A stretch of 64,000 nucleotides of DNA from Clostridium_AD sp036569345 (GCF_036569345.1 NZ_DATCQT010000209.1:36268-100267), one strand, 5' to 3'. Positions 17,845 through 27,870 are shown, numbered from the stretch's first letter. Numbers and translations: made by a program. The notes: generated from the sequence alone by a model not told the origin.

Positions 17845-18883
17845 ATTGTAAAATGTAAATATTTACATTTCGTGTTCCCCAATCCCAAGTTTCACCACTA
17901 GAATTGTAATACAAATCTATCCTGTTACCCTTTATAGCACCACCTACATCTTCTGCAATGGCGTATCCATATCCTTCTACATAAAGCTTAGTTCCCAGTG
18001 GAATAACCCTAGGATCAACAGCTACAGTACTAAATCCGTTAGGATCTCTTTGCGCTATTACACCCGTTGATGTCCTACCATAAGCAGCATCCCCCGGGCT
18101 TTTACCAGTGCAATTATAATCAGCAGAATATGCTGTTGCCCTAACATTCATTTTCTTAGTATAATTAATATCACCTCCACGAGATGGTGAATATACATTA
18201 CCAGTACCTAATGCAACTATTTCTTTAATCGGGTTTGATTTAATTTTTTCACTGATTAAATTTCTAGATACCTCTTTACCATTTTCATAGACTATAGCTG
18301 AAGTTATAAGTTTCTGACCTGCTCTGCCCTCTTGAATGACTTTTTTTTCACCTTGCTTTAGTTCGCTACTACTCTTAGTCTCAGTTGCAAAGTTTATCGC
18401 TTTAATTTCTTGAAGATTTTTAGTGTTTACTCTTGTTATTGTTACTTGTAAGCCTGATTTTAGTTGATCTCTTGTTAATGGGGTAATTCTGTCTTCATCA
18501 TTTAATACAATTTTTTCTGCTTTTAGCATATCTCCTACTGTTTTTTCAGCAGTTTGTATATTCAATTCTTTCCCATCAACTGTCACCTTAACATTCACAG
18601 CTTTTTTTATATATATTTTGTCTCCGTCTTTTACTTCACTGTCTAAACTAACTGTTATTTGGTCTTTTGACCCTAATGCTATATTGTTACTTTTTAGTAT
18701 TTGTGTAAGATTACTTTTTAAAGTCGTAACTTGTATAGATTTACCATCAACGATAACAGATATAACTTTTTTCATATTAAATATAGTAACCGTAATGCAA
18801 GTTAATAACAGCATCACTACAAAAACTGTCTTGGGCCCATTTGAAAAATAGTTCTTCAAATTATTTTTCGCGTTTGTCATCAT
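17843..18883 (-). CDS. YabE-like cell-wall protein (DUF348, G5, 3D domains)
   Basis: Membrane-anchored extracellular protein of 346 residues, related to Bacillus YabE and resuscitation-promoting factors. One membrane anchor (TVFVVMLLLTCITVTIF, about 19-36), two ubiquitin-like DUF348 repeats (about 40-140), a G5 domain (about 150-225) and a C-terminal 3D domain (about 245-346) with conserved aspartates in VDPRVIPLGTKLYV, AEDVGGAIKGNRIDLY. The 3D domain is found in lytic transglycosylase-like wall enzymes. The gene sits between tatD and rnmV as in Bacillus and has its own promoter and terminator. SD GGGAGGG before two consecutive ATGs; the first was chosen. Confidence 0.92.
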   Translation of the reverse strand: MMTNAKNNLKNYFSNGPKTVFVVMLLLTCITVTIFNMKKVISVIVDGKSIQVTTLKSNLTQILKSNNIALGSKDQITVSLDSEVKDGDKIYIKKAVNVKVTVDGKELNIQTAEKTVGDMLKAEKIVLNDEDRITPLTRDQLKSGLQVTITRVNTKNLQEIKAINFATETKSSSELKQGEKKVIQEGRAGQKLITSAIVYENGKEVSRNLISEKIKSNPIKEIVALGTGNVYSPSRGGDINYTKKMNVRATAYSADYNCTGKSPGDAAYGRTSTGVIAQRDPNGFSTVAVDPRVIPLGTKLYVEGYGYAIAEDVGGAIKGNRIDLYYNSSGETWDWGTRNVNIYILQ

Positions 18884-18917
18884 AAAGATTCCCTCCCTTG
18901 GTCAAGAGTACTTGGGT

Positions 18918-18946
18918 ATTATACCTTGAAGCAATAAATATGTCAA
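18918..18946 (-). promoter_or_regulatory. Consensus sigma-A promoter of the yabE-like gene
   Basis: Perfect TTGACA (18941-18946) and TATAAT (18918-18923) with a 17-base spacer, about 35 bases before the start codon, so the 5' UTR is short. Confidence 0.88.
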
Positions 18947-19165
18947 ATTTCGAACCCATTACTCATAATTTTGACTGTAAATGCATCATTATGCATACAA
19001 TTATAATATTTAATTATAATTTTAGAATAAATTAACTAACCCAGTCTTGAGGGTAAACTGGTAAAAATAATATCTACCATTAAAATTATATGTTTAATAC
19101 TTAATTTTAATGACTATTATTTATTTGTAAAATTATTCCATATATTAACTACTGATTATTTTACA

Positions 19166-19933
19166 CTATTTATCTATTTTTAGCAAACATTTTATATTGA
19201 AAATGGTTGCATTTTCAATCTCATCTATGTTTTTGTCCTTTATTTCCGATATTTTTTCTATTATAAACTTAATGTAATCAGATTGATTCCTTTTTCCTCG
19301 ATGTGGTACGGGTGCCATATAAGGACAATCTGTTTCAACCAATATCCTATTCATTGGTACAACCCTTGCAACTTCCACTGTTTTTTTTGCATTTTTAAAG
19401 GTTATTACTCCAGTAAAACCTATATAATACCCCAGTTTTAAACACTCATTTGCAAATTCAACACTTCCTGAGAAGCAGTGAACTACCCCTATTACATCTG
19501 GGAATTCCTTTAATATATCTAAAGTATCTTTATGTGCATCCCTATCATGAATAACCACCGGTAATTTAAGCTCGCGTGCCAGCTCCATTTGAAGTCTAAA
19601 CGCTGCCTTTTGAATTTCTCTATCTGGGTTTTCAGCAAAATAATAATCAAGTCCTATTTCTCCTATAGCTCGAACCTTTGCATTTTTCGCTAAATTTCTT
19701 AGTTCTTCTATAATTCCCTCATTAACTGTATCCGCATGTTCAGGATGTACGCCTACTGCCGAATATATAAAATCGTATTTACTGGATAATTCAACTGACA
19801 TTCTTGCGCCGTGTATTGACGCACCACAGTTTAAAACTCCAATTATACCTTTATCTTTTAACCCCATAATTACTTTATCACGATCTTCATTAAAAGCCTC
19901 GTCATCATAATGTGCATGTGAATCAAATATCAT
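19166..19933 (-). CDS. tatD: TatD-family metal-dependent hydrolase (DNase)
   Basis: TIM-barrel hydrolase of 255 residues with the full TatD metal set: DSHAHYDDEAF, GEIGLDYYF, IHDRDAH, HCFSGS and ETDCPYMAP. Members act as 3'-5' exonuclease/DNA-repair enzymes. The order metG - tatD - yabE is kept from Bacillus, here with a DUF445 gene in between. The SD is weak for this window. A hairpin separates it from DUF445, and a region of about 280 bases with a small CCAGT/ACTGG inverted repeat (19041-19062) separates it from the yabE-like gene. Confidence 0.96.
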   Translation of the reverse strand: MIFDSHAHYDDEAFNEDRDKVIMGLKDKGIIGVLNCGASIHGARMSVELSSKYDFIYSAVGVHPEHADTVNEGIIEELRNLAKNAKVRAIGEIGLDYYFAENPDREIQKAAFRLQMELARELKLPVVIHDRDAHKDTLDILKEFPDVIGVVHCFSGSVEFANECLKLGYYIGFTGVITFKNAKKTVEVARVVPMNRILVETDCPYMAPVPHRGKRNQSDYIKFIIEKISEIKDKNIDEIENATIFNIKCLLKIDK

Positions 19934-20093
19934 AATATATACTGAATTAAACCTATTAGTTAAGAAGTTTAATTACAGCTTTCACCATCCTTTCTATGTT
20001 TATAAATTCTTAAATATACTATAAATATTTGTTTAATATTATATCCCTAAAACTAAACAAATATACAAAATTATACAAAATATTCAAAGAAGT

Positions 20094-20123
20094 AAAAGTC
20101 ACTTTCCCTGGAAAGTGACTTTT
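20094..20123. terminator. Hairpin between DUF445 gene and tatD
   Basis: 14-bp stem AAAAGTCACTTTCC and complement with a minimal loop. The T-run on the minus strand is short (TTTTACTTC), so termination may be partial. Confidence 0.6.
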
Positions 20124-20143
20124 ATCTATTGATGGATTATGTA

Positions 20144-21661
20144 CTAAAGTGACCCGAGAATTGGAGATAATAACCCCATAATTGCTCCTAGAAGTGCACC
20201 TAGCCAAGTTATAGCATTTAACTCCTTACTAGCAATTTCTAATATAATTTTTTCTGAAAAAGCTACATCAAATTCATTGATTTTTTCTTCAACTATTTTG
20301 GGTATATCAAACACTTCAATTACATCTGCCGCCTTATTCTCTATGAATTTATTGTATAATCCCCTAACTACCTTAGCAAGAGAGTGGGCTACTTTATCTC
20401 CTTCTCCCTTAAATATTGATTTCATCTCTATGTTTAACAATTTATTGGTCATTATTGATACTATTTCTGTAATTTTTATCTTTGCAGAATCACTTGCTAC
20501 TAAAGTTTCTATTCGGTTCCTAATAAGTTCTTCTATTACATTTTTATAATTTATACCTGTTTTTTCTAGCAAAGCCTCAATAGAAATATAATTATTAAAT
20601 TTACCCTCAAGTGTTTCAAAGACGCTTCTAACAAGTTTTTCATCTACAACCTTTGATGTAAATAAGTTAATTAAAGGCTCTATACCGTCGTCAATTCCGT
20701 TTTTAGGCAATTCAGAAAGAACACTAGCTATTGAGTTTTTAAGCAGTTTGTCCATTATATCATTAATAATTAAAGCAATATCATCATGATTTTTCTCGTC
20801 ATCTAAGAATTCATCTATACCAATTACAACTTTTTCATAGATACTATCCGTATTCATAAACATTGCTATCATAGGGCTTAATTTAGTACTTATTGTTTCT
20901 CCTACTATTTCCTTTATTTTTTTACTATTTTTTTCTTCTTTTATCATTTTTTTAATTTCCATGGCAATATTATATCTTTTACCATAAACATATACTTTTA
21001 AATTGCTAATTATCTCTTTAGGTACAATGTCCTCAAAATTTTTTTCCAAAACTACCACATTAGCTACTTTCTCTTTTAACATCTTTTGGATTGAATTGTA
21101 AAAGCTTTTTGAATCCTTATACTCAATAGTAACGTCTAATACTTTATTTTTTATTGAATTATATATTTCACTTTCACAAATGACTTGAGGTTTAACCGTC
21201 AGTTCTTGCAAAATCTGAGAATATGCAATTTTAACAATTCTCTGTTTAACATCATCTTTATTTATATATTCAATAAGTGATTTAGAAATATTGTTGCTAG
21301 TATTCTGCAAAAGCACACAGTATTCATCACCTAATAATGCTTTTACCTGGTTTTCTACTGTAACCTCACTATTTTTCATAGAGTCAACTTTACTTTGCAC
21401 CCAAAAATCCAATTGCTGATTCATATTTTCACTACATAAGGACTTTATAATTGTTTCTTTTGTCAAAAGGTGCTGGCCTATAGACTCACCTATACTTTTA
21501 GAGATTCTATACTTTTCCTTTGGTATAAGACCTGGAGTAAATGGAACTTTAAAATTAAAAATTCTAATCTCCTTGTGAGGTCTAAATAACATTTTTATAG
21601 CTAACCAATTGGTTATGTACCCGATAACAGCTCCAACTAAGGAACCTATAATAAACTTCAT
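20144..21661 (-). CDS. DUF445 family membrane protein
   Basis: 505 residues. The N-terminus (IIGSLVGAVIGYITNWLAIKMLFRPHKE and LIPKEKYRISKSIGESIGQHLL) and the C-terminus (TWLGALLGAIMGLLSPIL) carry the hydrophobic segments and the GYITNW signature of DUF445 (Bacillus YheB-like), with a long helical middle between. The function of the family is not established; YheB is a spore membrane protein in Bacillus. It follows metG on the same strand with a possible weak terminator between them. Confidence 0.88.
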   Translation of the reverse strand: MKFIIGSLVGAVIGYITNWLAIKMLFRPHKEIRIFNFKVPFTPGLIPKEKYRISKSIGESIGQHLLTKETIIKSLCSENMNQQLDFWVQSKVDSMKNSEVTVENQVKALLGDEYCVLLQNTSNNISKSLIEYINKDDVKQRIVKIAYSQILQELTVKPQVICESEIYNSIKNKVLDVTIEYKDSKSFYNSIQKMLKEKVANVVVLEKNFEDIVPKEIISNLKVYVYGKRYNIAMEIKKMIKEEKNSKKIKEIVGETISTKLSPMIAMFMNTDSIYEKVVIGIDEFLDDEKNHDDIALIINDIMDKLLKNSIASVLSELPKNGIDDGIEPLINLFTSKVVDEKLVRSVFETLEGKFNNYISIEALLEKTGINYKNVIEELIRNRIETLVASDSAKIKITEIVSIMTNKLLNIEMKSIFKGEGDKVAHSLAKVVRGLYNKFIENKAADVIEVFDIPKIVEEKINEFDVAFSEKIILEIASKELNAITWLGALLGAIMGLLSPILGSL

Positions 21662-21714
21662 AATATTTCCCCCTTGCGGTGCTTCTTAGTACAAAACAAT
21701 TATTAATTGTTTCA

Positions 21715-21751
21715 AAAGCATGAAGTCTATTTCAATAGTGCTCCATGCTTT
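21715..21751 (-). terminator. Possible weak terminator after metG
   Basis: AAAGCATG and CATGCTTT arms with an imperfect inner stem and no good T-run. Readthrough into DUF445 is likely. Confidence 0.4.
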
Positions 21752-21762
21752 CTTAAATAATT

Positions 21763-23703
21763 TTACCTTACTGTACTTCCTGTAGGCAATTCTCCTGGTA
21801 CCGATATAGCAAATAGCTTACTATCATCCTCGTTCGCTGCTGCAATTATCATTCCTTGTGATAATTCCCCTCTTAAAGTAACAGGCTTTAAATTGGCTAC
21901 TAGTACTACATATTTGCCAATTAAATCTTCTGGCTTATAATTTTGAGCTATTCCCGAAATTACTTGTCTTATTTCTCCACCTAAATCTACTTTTAGTTTA
22001 AGTAATTTTTTTGATTTTTTCATTGACTCGCATTCGAGTACCTTAACCACTCTCATATCAATCTTATCAAAATCTTCTATAGTAATTTCTTCTTTAACTT
22101 TCTCCATAGTAGGTTTTCTTGTTAATTTCCTTTGCTCTTCTACGAGTTTGTCAAGTTCTTCTATTTTGGCTTCCACATCTATTCTTGGAAACATCACTTC
22201 TCCTTTATTAACTTTTGTCCCAGCGATTGTGCCATCAAATGATATAAGACTATCCCAAGTGGTTGCATTTGTATTTATTTGAGCATTTATTTTCTTACTT
22301 GTAGTTGGCAAAAATGCTGATATTAGTACTGATGTCATTCTTAAAGATTCCACTAAATTATATAATACTGTGCCTAATCTTCCCTTTTGAGATTCATCTT
22401 TTCCAAGGACCCAAGGTGTTGTTTCATCTATATACTTGTTAGTCCTCCTAATAAGTGACCAAACATGATCAAGTGCTTCAGGAATTTTAAGATCATCTAT
22501 AGCCATTTCTACCTTACCTGGAATTGAAAGAGCCAGTTCTATAAGTTCATTATCAACATCGGCTTTTTCTGATACCTCTGGAATAATTCCATCAAAATAT
22601 TTTTCTATCATTGTTACTGTTCTTGATAATAAGTTTCCTAGATCATTAGCTAAGTCTGAATTTGTTTTCTTTATGAATATTTCATTAGTAAATATTCCAT
22701 CAGAACCAAATGGTATTTCATGAAGCAAATAATATCTTACAGCATCCACTCCAAAGTGATTAACTAGTATTACTGGGTCTACTACATTTCCTTTAGATTT
22801 TGACATTTTTACTCCACCATCAAAAAGAAGCCATCCATGACCAAATACTTGTTTTGGAAGAGGTAAATTTAATGCCATGAGCATTATTGGCCAATATATT
22901 GTATGGAATCTTAATATATCTTTTCCTATTAAGTGCACATCCGCTGGCCAATATTTTTCATAAAGAGACGTATCTTCTCCATTGTAACCAAGGGCTGTTA
23001 TATAATTTGATAAGGCATCTACCCATACATATATTACGTGACCTGGATCAAATTCTACCGGTATTCCCCAGTTAAAGGTTGTTCTTGAAACACATAAATC
23101 TTGGAGACCTGGTCTTAAAAAGTTATTTAACATTTCATTTTTTCTTGATTCTGGCTGAATAAATTCCGGATGAGTTCCAATATATTCTATAAGTCTATCT
23201 GCATATTTCGACATTTTGAAAAAATATGCTTCTTCCTTAGCTTTTTCCACAGGCCTTCCACAATCGGGACATTTTCCATCTACCGCCTGAGTTTCTGTCC
23301 AGAAAGATTCACAAGGAGTACAGTACCAACCTTCATATGCACTTTTGTATATGTCACCTTGATCATACAGCTGTTTAAATAGTTTTTGAACTGCTTTTTT
23401 ATGATATTCATCTGTAGTCCTTATAAACTTATCATAACTTATATCCATAATACTCCACAATTCTTGTATACCAGCAACTACTTTGTCTACGTACTCTTTT
23501 GGAGTAACTCCTTTTTCCTGCGCTATTCTTTGGATTTTTTGACCATGCTCATCTGTTCCTGCTAAGAACATTACATCATAGCCTGTAAGCCTCTTAAATC
23601 TAGCAATTGCATCCGCCGATACTGTTGTATATGTATTCCCAATGTGTAAATTTGCTGATGGATAATAGATTGGTGTAGTAATGTAGAAAGTTTTTTTAGT
23701 CAT
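21763..23703 (-). CDS. metG: Methionyl-tRNA synthetase
   Basis: Charges tRNA-Met, including the initiator. The 646-residue protein has the HIGH variant LHIGNTYTT, a four-cysteine zinc knuckle (CTPCES and CPDCGRP near 130), KMSKSKGN near 300, and a C-terminal tRNA-binding OB domain (about 545-646, FDKIDMRVVKVLECE). This is the full-length dimeric type. A T-box leader and a consensus promoter precede it. It heads the minus-strand housekeeping block. Confidence 0.98.
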   Translation of the reverse strand: MTKKTFYITTPIYYPSANLHIGNTYTTVSADAIARFKRLTGYDVMFLAGTDEHGQKIQRIAQEKGVTPKEYVDKVVAGIQELWSIMDISYDKFIRTTDEYHKKAVQKLFKQLYDQGDIYKSAYEGWYCTPCESFWTETQAVDGKCPDCGRPVEKAKEEAYFFKMSKYADRLIEYIGTHPEFIQPESRKNEMLNNFLRPGLQDLCVSRTTFNWGIPVEFDPGHVIYVWVDALSNYITALGYNGEDTSLYEKYWPADVHLIGKDILRFHTIYWPIMLMALNLPLPKQVFGHGWLLFDGGVKMSKSKGNVVDPVILVNHFGVDAVRYYLLHEIPFGSDGIFTNEIFIKKTNSDLANDLGNLLSRTVTMIEKYFDGIIPEVSEKADVDNELIELALSIPGKVEMAIDDLKIPEALDHVWSLIRRTNKYIDETTPWVLGKDESQKGRLGTVLYNLVESLRMTSVLISAFLPTTSKKINAQINTNATTWDSLISFDGTIAGTKVNKGEVMFPRIDVEAKIEELDKLVEEQRKLTRKPTMEKVKEEITIEDFDKIDMRVVKVLECESMKKSKKLLKLKVDLGGEIRQVISGIAQNYKPEDLIGKYVVLVANLKPVTLRGELSQGMIIAAANEDDSKLFAISVPGELPTGSTVR

Positions 23704-23770
23704 AGTTTTCTCCTGCCTCTCGTATTTAAATTAACTTATATAATCTTCAGATTTTATTTCACGGGAAATA

Positions 23771-24076
23771 AAAAAAATCTCTAAACAGAAATAATATTCT
23801 GTTTAGAGACGTATTTAACGTTTTACCACTCTAATTTATCCCTATATCACTATAAAGATCTCAATGGGTGACCATCATCACCTTCCAATATAACGGTTGT
23901 TCCCGTATTATCCTAATAATAAATTTAAAGTCTATTTTTGCAATAAGCTTTTAATTTTCACTTAGATAATCTGCTTAGAGGCCATGTTCATAAGCTTCCA
24001 TACTACTGATTTTCACCTATTATCAGCTCTCTTTTAACATTTAAGCTTATTACTCTTCTCATCATTGCATTTATCA
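23771..24076 (-). promoter_or_regulatory. T-box riboswitch leader of metG
   Basis: Minus-strand leader. Stem I hallmarks GATGAGAAGAGTA and AGAGAGCTGATAATAGGTGAA (near 24010-24065) are followed by the T-box AGAGTGGTAAAACG (about 23820-23833) and a terminator (23771-23810, stem TCTCTAAACAGAAT, then T8). ATG triplets in the Stem I distal region (for example GAACATGGCC near 23980) are candidate specifiers, fitting tRNA-Met. Confidence 0.87.
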
Positions 24077-24082
24077 CTAATA

Positions 24083-24111
24083 ATTGTATTGCAAATAAAT
24101 CACTATGTCAA
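24083..24111 (-). promoter_or_regulatory. Sigma-A promoter of metG
   Basis: TTGACA (24106-24111), 17-base spacer, TACAAT (24083-24088), immediately upstream of the T-box leader. Confidence 0.83.
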
Positions 24112-24162
24112 TATTTTTATCCTAAACTTCTATAATTATACTTAAATCATCTTATTTTATAA

Positions 24163-25827
24163 CTATGACTCTATTTTTCCTAAAATTTTCACCCCTTTTG
24201 TACCTAGCAGATAATATAACACTACATCTAAAATTCCATATAAACCTGCTATTAAAGCAAATACTACCCATTTAGTTATTTCAAACTTGATAATTAAAAA
24301 TACCGTAAGCCCACCTAATGCAATGCAAATAATCATACTAACTATCACGTTAAAATTCTGCTTAACTGCCTTCTGTTCCGTGTCCCAGTTAAGCTTAGGA
24401 AAATTCAAATCAATAAATATTCCTATAAATGACGTTAATAATATCCCAACGCTACCAACTATAAGCATTAATAAAACTAAATTCAATGGCAGTTTTATTA
24501 ATATTATGCCAAGTATAATTACCACAAACATACCAGCCACGCCTAAAACTGCTGCTGATAATACCTTTGCCATAAGCTGCTCTTTATATTTCATAGGTAT
24601 ATATTTTAATATAAATAGATTTTTACCTTCTCTTGTTATCGCGGTAGTTGAAATTGAATTACTACAAGATGTAAAAAGCATAACTGCAAAGAAAGCTCCT
24701 AATACTACTCCTGTACTTCTACCATCTTGTAATAGCTCAGTTAACTTCTTAAGTTGTCCCCCGCCGCCATTTTGTGAAAAAACCGGTATAAGTAAAAATA
24801 CTGGCCATAAAAAATTCATAAGTACACAATTTATAAAATAAATTGGCGTCCTAAATAAAAGCTTTAATTCTTTTAATACATATACCTTTAGGGAAGATCT
24901 TTGTGTTGTGTTTTTTATGAGTTCTAGGTTACTAAGAGTTTTTCTCTTTGAGGTTGTTTCAGACACTCCCATTACGCCTTTAAAATACAACACTTGGCCT
25001 AATATTATAAATATTATTAATGCAGCTACTGATATTACTACAAATAAAATCAAATTAATAAAACCCTGAACATTAGAAGTATTAACTAAACTATTTACAG
25101 CTATCTTAGTACTAGGGAATATTTGAGTAGCCAAAGAAAGTAACGAGTTATTCCCCTTTGCAAACATTTCAGTAATTGATGATTGACTTATATTTTGCGA
25201 GAACCTTTGAATATATATATTGATTCCTACACCAACAGACATCGCTATAATCCCACCGAGCAATCTAAACCTATCCTTATTTTTTGCAATATTAGTAAAT
25301 CTCATTATAATCATGTTAATTACAGATGCCATTACTAAAGGAACTATAGGCAAGAGTAAAAATATAACAACTCCATATGCATAATACAGGGCTCCACCAT
25401 CACTCTTTATACCAAAAGCAATTAATGTAGGTGCAAAAAATATAATTTCAGTGAGGTATTCATAAATTAGTACTACAGTAAATTTAGCTCCCATAATGTG
25501 CCATGGTTTTAAAGGTAATGGTAATAAGTTTTCTACATCCATAGAAAAGTAGAATATGCCCATGGCATAAAAAATTCCAAAGAAGAAAATAACAACACTA
25601 ACAACAGATAATCCAAATCCCAGTATAACTCCTTCTTGACCTATAGCATGTAATCCATCATAGGCCATAAATATAAACTTTCCAAACCCTATTGCCATAG
25701 GTGTCAATGCTAGAATTAAAATTAATCCAAGAAAGATTTCTTTTATCCCATTTTTATTTTTCTTATTACTAAAGGACTTAGTCCCTGTTTTTAATAACAC
25801 CATAGTTAAAGCTATAAATTTACTCAT
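24163..25827 (-). CDS. ABC exporter permease subunit
   Basis: 554 residues with about twelve hydrophobic segments spread over the whole protein and the conserved-looking loop SMDVENLLPLPLKPWHIMGAKF, as in large ABC-2-type exporter permeases of Firmicutes. It overlaps the ATPase gene by 8 bases (ATGAGTAA), so the two are translationally coupled and form one exporter. Substrate unknown; no linked peptide, immunity or regulator gene is visible. No convincing terminator follows. Confidence 0.85.
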   Translation of the reverse strand: MSKFIALTMVLLKTGTKSFSNKKNKNGIKEIFLGLILILALTPMAIGFGKFIFMAYDGLHAIGQEGVILGFGLSVVSVVIFFFGIFYAMGIFYFSMDVENLLPLPLKPWHIMGAKFTVVLIYEYLTEIIFFAPTLIAFGIKSDGGALYYAYGVVIFLLLPIVPLVMASVINMIIMRFTNIAKNKDRFRLLGGIIAMSVGVGINIYIQRFSQNISQSSITEMFAKGNNSLLSLATQIFPSTKIAVNSLVNTSNVQGFINLILFVVISVAALIIFIILGQVLYFKGVMGVSETTSKRKTLSNLELIKNTTQRSSLKVYVLKELKLLFRTPIYFINCVLMNFLWPVFLLIPVFSQNGGGGQLKKLTELLQDGRSTGVVLGAFFAVMLFTSCSNSISTTAITREGKNLFILKYIPMKYKEQLMAKVLSAAVLGVAGMFVVIILGIILIKLPLNLVLLMLIVGSVGILLTSFIGIFIDLNFPKLNWDTEQKAVKQNFNVIVSMIICIALGGLTVFLIIKFEITKWVVFALIAGLYGILDVVLYYLLGTKGVKILGKIES

Positions 25828-26545
25828 TTTCAGTCATCTCCAAGAAGATTTTTTCCAGTGAACCACTTGCTTTAAAATGATCTCTTAGTTCTTCTAGTGT
25901 TCCACAAAACAACATTTTCCCCTTGTTTATTACAGCAACCCTATCACATAATTTTTCAGCAACTTCTAGAACATGAGTTGAGAAAAATACAGTTTTACCG
26001 CTACTGGCATGTTCCTTCATCATTTCCTTCAAAACATAAGAAGATTTAGGATCAAGTCCAGTCATTGGTTCATCTAAAATCCAAACCTCTGGTTCATGAA
26101 TAAGTGCACCCATAATAATAATTTTTTGTCTCATACCATGAGAATAACTTTGAATCTGATCTGTTAATGCATTACTCATTTCGAATCTATTTGCTAATGA
26201 TTCAACCCTTTCTTTTCTAAGAATACTTGAAACATCATAAATATCTGCCATAAAGTTTAAATATTCAATCCCCTTAAGTCTTAAGAACATATCTGGATTA
26301 TCTGGTACAAACCCAAATTGCTTTTTAGCATCCAAATCGTTTTTTTCTATATCAATTCCATTGATAGTGATCTTCCCACTGTCAGCACTCAATATTCCAG
26401 TAATCATTTTTATAGTAGTAGTTTTCCCTGCTCCATTTGGTCCTAAAAATCCGAATATTTCTCCATCCCGTACATTTAGGCTTATGTTATCTACCGCCTT
26501 GTTTTTATTATTGTAGCTCTTATTCACCGAAGTAATTTCAATCAT
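25820..26545 (-). CDS. ABC transporter ATP-binding subunit
   Basis: 241 residues with Walker A (GPNGAGKTTTIKM), the signature region YSHGMRQKI (a degenerate LSGGQ, common in CcmA-type exporters), Walker B (VWILDEPMTGLDP) and the H-loop (STHVLE). It pairs with the overlapping permease gene. The strong SD AGAGGGGG lies 13 bases from a GC-rich hairpin whose C-rich arm could also pair with the SD. Confidence 0.95.
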   Translation of the reverse strand: MIEITSVNKSYNNKNKAVDNISLNVRDGEIFGFLGPNGAGKTTTIKMITGILSADSGKITINGIDIEKNDLDAKKQFGFVPDNPDMFLRLKGIEYLNFMADIYDVSSILRKERVESLANRFEMSNALTDQIQSYSHGMRQKIIIMGALIHEPEVWILDEPMTGLDPKSSYVLKEMMKEHASSGKTVFFSTHVLEVAEKLCDRVAVINKGKMLFCGTLEELRDHFKASGSLEKIFLEMTENE

Positions 26546-26570
26546 ATTTCATCCCCCTCTTATTTCTCTA

Positions 26571-26609
26571 GGGGGGCGACTAACAATTATAGATTATTAG
26601 TCGCCCCCC
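26571..26609 (-). promoter_or_regulatory. GC-rich 13-bp hairpin in the ABC operon leader
   Basis: Arms GGGGGGCGACTAA and TTAGTCGCCCCCC with a 13-nt loop, very GC-rich for this DNA. There is no T-run after it, so a simple terminator is unlikely. Its 3' arm CCCCCC could alternatively pair with GGGGG of the downstream SD (26553-26557), which would hide the ribosome site. Confidence 0.6.
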
Positions 26610-26711
26610 AATATATTCATTTATCTTTTTTTAATAATATAGTAAATATACATAGTAATATTAACATATTTATTGTTTTTTTACAATATATGTTACGAAT
26701 TCCTAATGTTA

Positions 26712-27248
26712 TTAAAAGAAAAACTTAGCCAAGTTAACCGCCATTATAACAGCCGTAATATCTGCTAATATTGCTGCCACTAGTGCATGCCTTATTTTTT
26801 TTACATTTACTGCTCCAAAATACACTGTCAAAGTATAAAAGATAGTTTCGGTTGATCCCATTATTATTGATGCTACCCGTCCTATGTAACTATCTGCCCC
26901 ATATTGTTTTATTATATCTGTAAATACTCCCAAAGCTCCACTTCCTGAAAGTGGTTTTATTAAAACTAAAGGAACAACTTCTGGTGGTAACCCAATAAAC
27001 TTAACAATTGGTTTTACTAAATAAATAAGAAAGTCTAAGGCTCCAGAAGCTCTAAATACATTAACAGCTATTATCATAGCCAGAAGGTATGGAAAAATCT
27101 TTAAGCAAATGGTTATTCCATCCTTTGCGCCTTCAACAAAACACTCATATACCTTTACTTTCTTAATAACTCCATATGTGACTACTATACCAATAATAAT
27201 TGGAATTAGTCCCTTTAAAATATATGATATTAAATTACCTACAATCAC
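26712..27248 (-). CDS. spmB: Spore maturation protein B
   Basis: Membrane protein of 178 residues with nucleoside-transporter-gate-like hydrophobic segments and the run PLSGSGALGVFTDIIKQYG. In Bacillus spmA and spmB are needed for normal spore core dehydration. It starts with GTG after an AGGAGG that is somewhat distant. It directly follows spmA (46 bases). Confidence 0.94.
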   Translation of the reverse strand: MIVGNLISYILKGLIPIIIGIVVTYGVIKKVKVYECFVEGAKDGITICLKIFPYLLAMIIAVNVFRASGALDFLIYLVKPIVKFIGLPPEVVPLVLIKPLSGSGALGVFTDIIKQYGADSYIGRVASIIMGSTETIFYTLTVYFGAVNVKKIRHALVAAILADITAVIMAVNLAKFFF

Positions 27249-27294
27249 CTTATTTCACCTACCTCCTATTTGATTTAAATAAAATATTTTCTCA

Positions 27295-27870
27295 TTAAAA
27301 ATATTTTTGTAAAATTTTGCAGTAAACTACACCTAGGACTGCTGCAGTACCTGTGGCAATAATCGCAGGTATTATGATAATTGCTGGGTTTTGCGAATTA
27401 TAAGCGGCTCTTATAGATATTACAGTTGTAGGTAAAAACTGAATACAGGCAGCATTCAAAACTAAGAATAAAACCATATCATTACTAGCTGTATCCTTTT
27501 GTGTATTCATTTTCTGCATCTCTTCCATAGCTTTTATTCCAAATGGAGTTGCTGCATTAGATAGACCCATCATGTTTGCGGTTAAATTCATTGTAATACT
27601 CGACATTGCCTTTTGGTTTTTCCCAGCTTTTTTAAAAATAATTTTTAATATTGGCTTAAGTACTTTTGCTAGCTTATCAGTTAGCCCACTTTTTTCAGCA
27701 ATTTTCATTATTCCGCACCAAAGACACATCATTCCAACCAGCCCTATTATAAGTTCTACAGAACCAGTTGTTGATGTAACCACGGCCTTTGAAACAATTT
27801 CTCCTTTTCCTGTAACAATACCAATAATTATTCCTAATGATAAAATTAAAAACCAAATGATATTTATCAT
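27295..27870 (-). CDS. spmA: Spore maturation protein A
   Basis: Membrane protein of 191 residues starting MINIIWFLILSLGIIIGIVTGK, with conserved-looking MNLTANMMGLSNAATPFGIKAMEEM, a typical SpmA run. Partner of SpmB in spore core dehydration. Strong SD (AGGAGG) before ATG. First gene of the spmA-spmB pair. Confidence 0.95.
   Translation of the reverse strand: MINIIWFLILSLGIIIGIVTGKGEIVSKAVVTSTTGSVELIIGLVGMMCLWCGIMKIAEKSGLTDKLAKVLKPILKIIFKKAGKNQKAMSSITMNLTANMMGLSNAATPFGIKAMEEMQKMNTQKDTASNDMVLFLVLNAACIQFLPTTVISIRAAYNSQNPAIIIIPAIIATGTAAVLGVVYCKILQKYF

Noticed and set aside
19041..19062. CCAGT/ACTGG inverted repeat upstream of the yabE-like gene as a ydaO-type riboswitch
   Set aside because: None of the conserved ydaO core elements could be found and the promoter at 18918 lies downstream of it, outside any leader.
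24287..24841. 184-residue + strand ORF inside the ABC permease gene
   Set aside because: Antisense of a membrane-protein frame; the permease has the SD, overlap and hydrophobic pattern.
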